In this document: positions 34,903-43,459 of the stretch, piece after piece | Numbering within the stretch: the stretch's first letter is position 1 | How the letters are laid out: each line of letters starts with the position of its first letter | NCBI GenBank assembly: GCA_049889175.1 | Contig: JBMHDW010000001.1 | Location: 248,001 to 312,000 of the forward strand | Source of the DNA: JBMHDW01 sp049889175 | GTDB taxonomy: Bacteria; Pseudomonadota; Gammaproteobacteria; Comchoanobacterales; Comchoanobacteraceae | Length of the DNA: 64,000 nucleotides | Direction: 5' to 3' | Program-made: the position numbers and the translations under genes | Notes under the pieces: model-generated | What the model saw: the letters and a program-made list of their open reading frames with translations, nothing else | What the model was told of the DNA's origin: nothing | Database searches by the model: none

Positions 34903-37900
34903 TCAATATTTCACGATAAATAAAGAACTATTATGAGACAATGAGTTTCTCTTAAGAGCCACTTTTTCAAACACTTTAGGATTTTGACACGGTGGATCAA
35001 AAGTTGTTTGATGATCATATTGGCCCTCACAAACAACCTCATTAAGACCATCAGAACTTAAGGGAGTAACTTTAGGTTGCTTAATAGAATAGTCATAAAC
35101 CAAACGATACAGAGAAGTCACTAGAAATAATGCCATACACGAAGCAAAAATAAATAAACGGTAATGAATCCCAGGTATGAAATAGGATGAAACTAATATC
35201 AACGTAAGTAATATTGTCATTGCTAATTTTACACCCCAACCACCAAGCTTATGGTTTTTACGAATATAAAATCCTCTCCACAAGGATTGTACTTTTGTAG
35301 CACTTTTATTAAGAAGCTGTTTATAAAAACCTCTCCACAAGGATTGTACTTTTATAGCAATTTTATTAAGCAGCTGTAGTGTCTTGCGAACATAAAATCC
35401 TCTCCACAAAGATTGTATTTTAGTGAGCGCCTTGCGAAGAAAAAACCTTCTCCACAAGGACTGTATATTAACAGCATGACTTGTCCTATTTTTAAACCAA
35501 GATTTGATGTTTTTTTGATGGCGAATAATGATGAACTTCTGATTAATATATCGCCTTTGATCTATGTATTGCCTTATTAAAGATTGAATTTTTATGAGAG
35601 GCATTAAAGATTTTTTTATTACATAACGCAACGCCATAATATTATTAACATCTTTGGGTTTATCAACGACCATTAATGGATACTGCTGTAATTGATAATA
35701 ATGTTTGCGCAAAAGATTCAAAAAACCTGCTTTTATTGTATTTGCAGCATTATTCATCATCTGTATAGAATCGAATTGTTGATAAATGTCATTATAACCC
35801 GTCCATGAAGGGTAAATAGTTGTTATGATCATTTGCCACTTTTTGTTAAATAATTGATCAGTTTTATGAGCTGGGTTTTCAATGTAAAAATTGATTACCT
35901 TTTCAAATAACCCTCCCATTAACCAAGCCTCTAAAACATGATCCCATGTTCCACAAATATCCTTGGGTGTTAAATCCATTAAACACATAATTTTAAAATA
36001 ACTGGGGATCGTTTTTTCAGATTCATGTATCAATACAACTGTGTTTGGCTTTTTTTGACTATGTTGATTGATGGCTATTTTGAGTGTTGGTATGATGCCT
36101 TTGATTGAGTCATTCAATCTATTTAAAGCATTATTACTAATCAGAACAAAAGAGTTATCGAGCAATGGATTTTTATTTAACCGATTAACACCCCAATTTT
36201 TTAGAGGTAAATCACTAAGAAAGTAGGATGTGTTTTGATGAAGTTTATGGTTAATGGTGAGTTGCTCTTTAACTTTTAACGTTAACGTTGTTTTGATTCG
36301 TTGACTGGTTTGTGGATCTTCATCAACTTTATATGTCTCTATTATTGATAAACAGTCATCTATCTCTTGAGTAAAAGCTTTAGTATCAATATGCTTTTGC
36401 CAGATTGAAAGTGATTTTTTAATTTTATCAAAAGTTAAAATGTCTTTACGAGAAATCAATAGATCATGCTTCTTAGTTAGCTCTTGGCAAAGTACCTCTC
36501 TTAATTTTTGAAATAAACCACCTTCTAACCATCTCTTAATCAACGCTTGACGAAATATATGCCTCAAACGTTGAAAAACCGTTAATGTAATCGTTCGAAC
36601 TTGTCTTTTTTGATCCATTGCTTCCAAATACAAACATAAATCTTTAACGTTAATATCACGATTCTTATTATATGCATTCAGTTTTTTCTCTAACCCAAAA
36701 GATAAAACTAATGTAATTGATTGTCCATAATCGGTCATTCGAGCTCTGCCCCAGTTTTGATGAAACTGATTTAACGTTGTACGCTCATTCACAGTTATCC
36801 AAAAATGTGCGCTTTCAGGCATAACAACATTAGTACCACCGCCCCTTGCTTGATCAAACCAAATAAATAAACGTTTGGGGTCATCTACACCTTCAGCTTT
36901 AAGTGTTGATGGCGATACATCCGATAATATCTTTAATTCATTTGAATGTTTTAGCCATAATTTTGGCAAGTATTCATGCCAAAACAACAGATAATCTTTA
37001 TTTCTTAGTTTGCTAAGAAGCTTTTTTGCATGCTGAGGAATATTAGTTGCGGTCATCATAAATGCTCCATCAACAATGGCAGATGCCTGATCAACAAAGT
37101 CAAAATCATCCAATGCCTGCTGTGTTTCAATAGTCAGTCTATTATCGCGTTCTAACTGTGTTAAACGCCAAACCAAACGACCCGTACTACTTAACCCAGG
37201 GTATAATTTCTGTTGGTATGACAAACTTAAATGCTTTTGAGCAGAGCCAGCAAGACACGCTGGTAATATTGAATGAAAACGCATGTTCTCAGGATCTGCC
37301 TCATAATGATCTCCGGTATCATAAAACTTACCCAATAATTGATCTATCAGCACCGCATCAAATACTTGTCTATAAAAATAAAGTTTATTTTTATCATGAC
37401 CCAAAGAATATTTAATTAGTAATTGATACCAGCTCTGAATGATTTGCTTCCTCTTTAACGGGTAATGAACAAACTTAAAAGAACTTTTAAAAACATCCCT
37501 ATTGAATAACTTGTTCAACATTGATAAATGTTGAAATTGAGGCATAATATTTAAACAGTGTAAGTGCTTTAGAATAAGCTTTTCTGAAAAGGTGGCGAAT
37601 TGAGTAAGTTTTAAAGGCTCTCGATGGGCTGCTAAAATAGAAAGAACGACTTGTTGCATGACTGACGTAAATTGCAACGTTGTTGGCTCTCCCTCCCGAT
37701 AAGGAATCATAATTACCGGATCATCACCAGGACCATATGATTGATTATAAATTAAATTAACTGTACTCGGTAATAGGTTATATAATAGATCAACAAACCA
37801 AGAACATCGATCATTTCGTTGCGAAATGGCCTCTCTCTCTGCAAGTGTTAGTTTTTGCTTTGCAAGTACCTGCTTTAATTTTATGTGCTCCTTTGTAGAT

Positions 37901-40900
37901 ATCCAGGGCTTATGCTTTTTCTTCTGAGCCAACCATGTTTTTTGTATTATTGGCAATATATTTAAGTGATAGCGTTCGATAAGATCATGCTCACGAACCC
38001 TTAAACCATGTGGCGTATCAATCACATTACCAGAGGTAATCGATTGAATAAGATTATTTTTTAATAACCACCTAAAACAATCGACCATAAACTTTATTTT
38101 CTTATCTTCAACCCTATGCCTCTGATTTAAGGGTATAATAGTTGATATTGTAGGATCTAAAACCCAAGGCATCTCATCCATAATCATAAACATATTTGGA
38201 AAAAACGTTTGGTATAAGTCCTTATAATGGGCATATTCACCTATATACTTATCATACTCCATTCTCAATACCATCAGCTCAATTCTTTGTAAGCTTTCTC
38301 GGGTTGTAAAAATGGGTGTATGAAAACGTTGTATGTTTTCCATGCGTTGGTAACGCTGTATCAAATTTTCAAAATGAAATGACTTCAAACCATAAATATT
38401 CATCAACTCTTTTGAAAGTTCATTAACTTGTGTTTGATATAAGGCTTGATGTACCACAATAACGCAGTGTTTATCTGAGTATTGTTGCAGTGCTCTGGCT
38501 ATGATGGCAAGTAAAATTGTTGTTTTACCTTTACCTTGCTCAACAACAACAACGTTACCTGGTTTCAACATATCTTGGTACATTAAAACCTGAACAGGCC
38601 TTAGCCTAAACCCTTTGTAATAACTTAATAGTAGTAGTGGATAGAACTTAAACTCATAAGCATTGTAAGCCCTCTGATGGTAGACTAAGTCATAAAGATT
38701 TTTTTGTTTTTGTTCTTTCAATGCCTGTTGAATATCTTCACAGTATTTAATTTCTGTTTTCAACCATAAATAACCACAAACTAAATACCTTAATGCTGGC
38801 ACATCTTTTTCATTGATCATTAACTTAGATGAAACTTTCGAATCATCATATTGGAAAACATGCCATAAAGTATCATAGTCCTCATGAAAGTAGGGTGGGT
38901 AATAACCTGATAAATGATCTATTAGCCAACGATGATACTTAAGAAACTGCATTATCTCTAACAGTTGATTGCGAGCGCTTTTGGTCCATTTTTCATGCTG
39001 TTCTGAAAGTGTTGCGCTCCATGCCTCTTTGTGTTTCTTTAATTGTTCTAAAAATAAATCATAATGTTTTTGATTATGTTGATGCTGAGCTTGAGCATCT
39101 TGAAACCCTTCCTCTACTGTTTGAAGACAAGCTGTCCCCTTTTGCCCATTGGTAATCTTTAGCGGTAAATCATTTAATTTTAGTGGTAAAAAAGCATTCT
39201 TCAGTGTTTTCTTTTTTGACCTGTGTGATAATTTAAATCTTTTTTTTGCATCTTTTAATGGGTGGTATATAACAAGTTCATCGATCAGGGGCGTTGGGAT
39301 ATTTTTCATTCTTTTAATGCTTGTTTTGTTACCTAGTACTTGATTAATACTGTGATAAAACGTTTGTATTAAAAAATGTTTCTCACTTGCATAATCATCA
39401 AGATATTGTTGAAATAAGCCTTTATCCTTTTCATCAATATATAAAGACTGATGCTTAATGAGTTTCAGTACGTATAAGTAACGACAATATTTTTGCGAAA
39501 AAGTAACTTTATGCTCGATTTTTTTAGAACCTTTTACAGCACAATTGACGTCTTCATGAAATTTAAACTTATTTATTTGCTTTTGGTTTAATAAACTATG
39601 AATAAACCAATGGCTTTTTTGAGGTGTTGTATCAATAAGCCCCTTTTCATCACAATAGAGTATTTTATATAAGCCTTGATCGTTGTTGATGAGTAATGCC
39701 CAATGAGGAAAGAATTTTTTTCGATGGATAACCAACCAATTACCAAAACCTAAACCATTCAACCACCTCGGTTGGCTATCGGTCACCTCCCACCCGGTAA
39801 GACCCTCTATAGAATAACTATTTTGATGACTATTAATTATCAATCCTATTTTAGGAATGATCATTTTAGGACCCGTTTCAAAGTCCATGACTGCAAATAT
39901 ATAATCTTGTCTTATCAGCATATTCACTAAACGACATTGTTTTGCTGTAAATTGTGAAGTCGAACCCAACCATTTATTGGTATTATGATGCCAATAACAA
40001 TAACTATTATCGTGATCTCTCAAAACAATAAAACGACTATGTTTAAAAAGAAACAATACATAATTTTCTCTAAAAAATACTAAAAAATCCTTCTCATTAC
40101 GCTGCTCTTCCCGATAACGGTATGAATGATTGTCATGCAAAAAATACAAACCATTAGCATACAGCTCATAACGCTCGGTATTAAAGCTAATTTTGATCAC
40201 CTCTGATTCTTCCTCAAACCTTACTTCACTTAGTTGATCTCTAGTAAATATCATCTGATATATCGTCTCATAATGACTACGGCTGAATGGGGGTAAACTA
40301 AAAATATTTGGTTTATGGCATTTTAATTTACTGATAATAACTTTATTATCTAACTTGATGATGCCTTCATTGGCGTATGAAAATTTACCTTTTAGATGAG
40401 TTTCATAGAGGGGTTCAAAAGTATATTCTCTTATTTTTTCACACTTTGATACTGTATAATCAGATATCAAAAAATCCCTAAAAACGTCGTTTTTTAATGC
40501 AAGAATATGCTCAGTTATTGCTAGCTCTAGTGGCCCATAATGTGCTGGCTTAGCAACCATTCTTAACCCCATCAACCAACGAGCTCTGGCATAATTGAAA
40601 TCTATATCATCAGCAACAATGGATAAGCCGTTCTTACCTGACATCAACCATTGATCAACATCAACAGTACTTTTGTACTGATTAGAAAGATAAGTTAGAA
40701 TGCTGTAGGTCATTTCCCAAATAAGCTCACATCGCCACAATGACCGGTATTTTATCGCATTTCCAAGCCTGCTATTACTATGAATTTCAGACAAAAAAAC
40801 AACACTCTCTTCAACCTTTGGTTGCAGATGCATTAGCTGGTAATCAAATGTTACTGCTAAAAACCTTAACACATGCCTTTGAGGGCATCTCTTGTCTTCA

Positions 40901-42900
40901 GGGTCTCCACCGGGAACTTGAAATTGTTCTGGCAGACTATATATCCGGTGAAAATGATCAATGACAGCACGCCATTTTAGCCAATAGATTTCTTCTTGAT
41001 GCATTGCCCTTAACCAATGCAACCACTGCTCACTTTTATTCGGTAAATCTTGAGATGTCCAACGTTCATGAGTGGCTCCCTCACCAACACCAAGACCGCC
41101 CTGAGTAGCAATTACAGCAAAGTAATTAGGTTTACTATCAAAAAGCAAGGGTAAGTTCCCTCCCCAACGAAAAGTATTGGGGGTGTTCACTTGGTTTAGG
41201 CGCTCAGCACGTGGTGGTAACTTATCCTTAGAGTAACAATCAGATACACCTTTAAATACAATACTCCAATTAAAAATAACACTTTTAATTTGAAACGGTA
41301 TAAATTTTCTATTTTTGGAAGAGTAAAGTGATGTGTCAATTAAGTAACTATTAATATGTTGTTCAGGACTAAAGTTCGATCGTGAGTATGTTTTAGTATC
41401 AGACAATACCTTTATCTGCTTTTGTTGAATGCCTCCAAAGCTAGATATTAAATCATGACAGCACTTACGCCAACGCTCATTCTGAATACCTAATGATAGT
41501 ATCATTTGATTAGCAAAACGATAGGCATAAGTTAGATCATTTGGTGAAACTGAACTACCCTGTTTATGGAAATAACACAAGTAGTAATAGTTCAATAAAG
41601 GCTTCAGAAGACCACTTTCATCTAATGACAGGTAAAGTAGAGAAGATAAGTGATATATTGCATCCATCATCGTTGCAGTTGCATGCGTTAACGTATTATT
41701 GACATTATTCCAATAAAACCCTTTATTACGACGCTCAATTTTTATCAAGTTTCTTGATAACTCCTTAATTTTCTCTTGATTTAATTGGTAAATTTCAATA
41801 ACCGTATCAACAGATGTAAAAGCCATCATAAGCTCTCTTGCCATATAAACCATGACTGGATGCGTATTTGCATACACTTGCTTCATAAAGTAGGTATATC
41901 GATCAATCCAATTATTTTTATTTATAAACTCAGACCAAAGCTCATCAGCAGAAGCGATATTGTTTTTCAAATTTTCACCGGGAAAATGTCCTTTAATATC
42001 TTTAAAGTTTAATAAGGCGTCACCACACCTCAATTGCTGCAATTGATTTAACCTATTATTTAATCGATGCTGAATATCTGAAATCATGCTGATGGATGAT
42101 TCACGTTTCACACCTATTTTATCTAGCCTTAGTAACAAATTAGATAATACTTTGCGACACCCTAAAAGCTGAACAAAAGCATCATGTTGATCCAGCAGCA
42201 TCATATTTTTAAACTCAAATTTAGCATTTAGATAATAATTGATGCATGCGATTTTTATATATGGTTGTATCATTTTAGCTGCTCGAGTTCTATGCTCATA
42301 ACGAAGCGCTAACATCGTTGACTTTACAGTGCATGTTCCAGAGTGTTGTTGACTTCTAGGAGATTTCTTGTCACCAATCTTTCTGGCATTCAACAAGGAC
42401 ATTAACTCTTTTTCAAAAGCGTCAAAATCATAAAATGATCTGGCATCAAGTTTTGTCATAGCATTTGAAAGTTTTTTACTTAATTCAAAAGATAACAGTT
42501 GATAGCACTTAAAAGAAACTTTAAGAGAATCAAAATGTTTAGAAGAATCAACATTCAAGGTAGCACCATAACCAACATTAAGTATAATCATTTTGTTTTC
42601 TTTAGGTTGAACATGCAATATAACTAAATGATTATTTCCAAGATTTCTTTTTATACTAATGGGTAACCAAAAAAGGCCGTTCTTATCAGGAATAGCCTTT
42701 TTTGAGCGATAACATTCTCGGATGAGTTTAGCTCGATCAATCATGTATTTAATATCTGTGCGTATGTCAACTTTCACGCTTTCCAATAACTCAACGAGAA
42801 CATCCAATACCTTATCATACGGGGGTACAGACTCATCACAAAACTCATTTAAAGAGTCATCAAACAAAAACAAAGATAGGATTTTGATTACATCATTCAT
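34903..42900 (-). CDS. giant DUF3638/DUF3645-type protein with IQ motifs
   Basis: From the start at 42900 this paralogue of the 21601-29505 protein has about 2665 residues. I chose that ATG because MNDVIKILSLFLFDDSL lines up with the other protein's start; the frame extends 18 codons further with a TTG. Features in order: H91, N108 and QHSGTC (Q185, C190); EQGKGKTT near residue 1457; DEMP near 1575; GTNVVM; QNWGRARM near 2050; four or five IQ-type motifs at about 2470-2545 (IQSLWRRFFLRK, IQSLWRGFYVRK, VQSLWRGFYKQ, VQSLWRGFYIRK); and membrane helices at about 2557-2604. The motif positions match the paralogue within about 20 residues. IQ motifs bind calmodulin, a eukaryotic protein, so action inside a host cell is likely. 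Function unknown. Confidence 0.75.
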   Translation of the reverse strand: MNDVIKILSLFLFDDSLNEFCDESVPPYDKVLDVLVELLESVKVDIRTDIKYMIDRAKLIRECYRSKKAIPDKNGLFWLPISIKRNLGNNHLVILHVQPKENKMIILNVGYGATLNVDSSKHFDSLKVSFKCYQLLSFELSKKLSNAMTKLDARSFYDFDAFEKELMSLLNARKIGDKKSPRSQQHSGTCTVKSTMLALRYEHRTRAAKMIQPYIKIACINYYLNAKFEFKNMMLLDQHDAFVQLLGCRKVLSNLLLRLDKIGVKRESSISMISDIQHRLNNRLNQLQQLRCGDALLNFKDIKGHFPGENLKNNIASADELWSEFINKNNWIDRYTYFMKQVYANTHPVMVYMARELMMAFTSVDTVIEIYQLNQEKIKELSRNLIKIERRNKGFYWNNVNNTLTHATATMMDAIYHLSSLLYLSLDESGLLKPLLNYYYLCYFHKQGSSVSPNDLTYAYRFANQMILSLGIQNERWRKCCHDLISSFGGIQQKQIKVLSDTKTYSRSNFSPEQHINSYLIDTSLYSSKNRKFIPFQIKSVIFNWSIVFKGVSDCYSKDKLPPRAERLNQVNTPNTFRWGGNLPLLFDSKPNYFAVIATQGGLGVGEGATHERWTSQDLPNKSEQWLHWLRAMHQEEIYWLKWRAVIDHFHRIYSLPEQFQVPGGDPEDKRCPQRHVLRFLAVTFDYQLMHLQPKVEESVVFLSEIHSNSRLGNAIKYRSLWRCELIWEMTYSILTYLSNQYKSTVDVDQWLMSGKNGLSIVADDIDFNYARARWLMGLRMVAKPAHYGPLELAITEHILALKNDVFRDFLISDYTVSKCEKIREYTFEPLYETHLKGKFSYANEGIIKLDNKVIISKLKCHKPNIFSLPPFSRSHYETIYQMIFTRDQLSEVRFEEESEVIKISFNTERYELYANGLYFLHDNHSYRYREEQRNEKDFLVFFRENYVLFLFKHSRFIVLRDHDNSYCYWHHNTNKWLGSTSQFTAKQCRLVNMLIRQDYIFAVMDFETGPKMIIPKIGLIINSHQNSYSIEGLTGWEVTDSQPRWLNGLGFGNWLVIHRKKFFPHWALLINNDQGLYKILYCDEKGLIDTTPQKSHWFIHSLLNQKQINKFKFHEDVNCAVKGSKKIEHKVTFSQKYCRYLYVLKLIKHQSLYIDEKDKGLFQQYLDDYASEKHFLIQTFYHSINQVLGNKTSIKRMKNIPTPLIDELVIYHPLKDAKKRFKLSHRSKKKTLKNAFLPLKLNDLPLKITNGQKGTACLQTVEEGFQDAQAQHQHNQKHYDLFLEQLKKHKEAWSATLSEQHEKWTKSARNQLLEIMQFLKYHRWLIDHLSGYYPPYFHEDYDTLWHVFQYDDSKVSSKLMINEKDVPALRYLVCGYLWLKTEIKYCEDIQQALKEQKQKNLYDLVYHQRAYNAYEFKFYPLLLLSYYKGFRLRPVQVLMYQDMLKPGNVVVVEQGKGKTTILLAIIARALQQYSDKHCVIVVHQALYQTQVNELSKELMNIYGLKSFHFENLIQRYQRMENIQRFHTPIFTTRESLQRIELMVLRMEYDKYIGEYAHYKDLYQTFFPNMFMIMDEMPWVLDPTISTIIPLNQRHRVEDKKIKFMVDCFRWLLKNNLIQSITSGNVIDTPHGLRVREHDLIERYHLNILPIIQKTWLAQKKKHKPWISTKEHIKLKQVLAKQKLTLAEREAISQRNDRCSWFVDLLYNLLPSTVNLIYNQSYGPGDDPVIMIPYREGEPTTLQFTSVMQQVVLSILAAHREPLKLTQFATFSEKLILKHLHCLNIMPQFQHLSMLNKLFNRDVFKSSFKFVHYPLKRKQIIQSWYQLLIKYSLGHDKNKLYFYRQVFDAVLIDQLLGKFYDTGDHYEADPENMRFHSILPACLAGSAQKHLSLSYQQKLYPGLSSTGRLVWRLTQLERDNRLTIETQQALDDFDFVDQASAIVDGAFMMTATNIPQHAKKLLSKLRNKDYLLFWHEYLPKLWLKHSNELKILSDVSPSTLKAEGVDDPKRLFIWFDQARGGGTNVVMPESAHFWITVNERTTLNQFHQNWGRARMTDYGQSITLVLSFGLEKKLNAYNKNRDINVKDLCLYLEAMDQKRQVRTITLTVFQRLRHIFRQALIKRWLEGGLFQKLREVLCQELTKKHDLLISRKDILTFDKIKKSLSIWQKHIDTKAFTQEIDDCLSIIETYKVDEDPQTSQRIKTTLTLKVKEQLTINHKLHQNTSYFLSDLPLKNWGVNRLNKNPLLDNSFVLISNNALNRLNDSIKGIIPTLKIAINQHSQKKPNTVVLIHESEKTIPSYFKIMCLMDLTPKDICGTWDHVLEAWLMGGLFEKVINFYIENPAHKTDQLFNKKWQMIITTIYPSWTGYNDIYQQFDSIQMMNNAANTIKAGFLNLLRKHYYQLQQYPLMVVDKPKDVNNIMALRYVIKKSLMPLIKIQSLIRQYIDQRRYINQKFIIIRHQKNIKSWFKNRTSHAVNIQSLWRRFFLRKALTKIQSLWRGFYVRKTLQLLNKIAIKVQSLWRGFYKQLLNKSATKVQSLWRGFYIRKNHKLGGWGVKLAMTILLTLILVSSYFIPGIHYRLFIFASCMALFLVTSLYRLVYDYSIKQPKVTPLSSDGLNEVVCEGQYDHQTTFDPPCQNPKVFEKVALKRNSLSHNSSLFIVKY
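35260..35480. repeat. short degenerate tandem repeats encoding IQ motifs
   Basis: Four copies of a unit around CCTCTCCACAAGGATTGTA recur with spacings of roughly 50-75 bases. On the minus strand each encodes an IQ/VQSLWRG block of the giant protein. Similarity at DNA level suggests recent local amplification. Confidence 0.75.
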
Positions 42901-42960
42901 GGCGAAAGGATTACAAACACTGAAAATTTTACCCCCACCTATCCCTAATGTCAATGAGCA

Positions 42961-43308
42961 CTAACTAAAGTTTTTTTTTGCAAAATTAACCACACTACAA
43001 GCCTTTACTGTTTGACATTTTGAGTGGCTTTCAGGGAACAATGCCGCTGTTTTAATGATCTTTTTTTGATTGGGATCTTGTGGAATATAGCGCCACTGAA
43101 AAACACGGGGTAATGCATTATCTAAAGTAATATGGTGGGTTACCACTGCGCCGGGGTATGGCTTAGAATATTGCTCATTAAATATTTCACCAAAGGTTTG
43201 TTCTACAGGTAGCGCCTGTGTTTGCCACTGAAGCTCTACTTGATCAGTAACACATAATTCAACAACCTCATCTACAGGCTGTGCATCAGGAACATCGCAT
43301 ACCAACAT
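42961..43308 (-). CDS. hypothetical protein, 115 residues
   Basis: I do not recognise this protein. I start it at the ATG at 43308 (MLVCDVPDAQPVDE), which has AGGTAG eight bases upstream, and not at the frame's first codon at 43425, which would run through the region needed for the divergent M16 promoter. It has no signal peptide or membrane helix and is a mixed alpha/beta composition with a basic C-terminus containing three Cys. It ends 60 bases before the giant gene and may be the first gene of that operon, perhaps a small partner or chaperone; that is a guess. Confidence 0.5.
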   Translation of the reverse strand: MLVCDVPDAQPVDEVVELCVTDQVELQWQTQALPVEQTFGEIFNEQYSKPYPGAVVTHHITLDNALPRVFQWRYIPQDPNQKKIIKTAALFPESHSKCQTVKACSVVNFAKKNFS

Positions 43309-43403
43309 GACTACCTTTATATTATTTCCTATTACTAATTTAATTAAGAACCTCTGTTTTGTCAAAGTGAACTCAATAAGAGATACCTTGTTTTTTATTT
43401 TGA

Positions 43404-43432
43404 TTGAATATGTGACTTGATACAACTATAAT
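43404..43432 (+). promoter_or_regulatory. sigma70-type promoter for the M16 peptidase gene
   Basis: TTGAAT (43404-43409), a 17-base spacer and a perfect TATAAT (43427-43432) lie 27 bases before the ATG at 43460, which is preceded by AAGGAAG. Confidence 0.6.
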
Positions 43433-43459
43433 AAAACTGTATTTAATCAAGGAAGAACA

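Noticed and set aside
43309..43425. Upstream extension of the 115-residue protein
   Set aside because: It would overlap the likely promoter of the divergent M16 gene, and the ATG at 43308 has its own AGGTAG.
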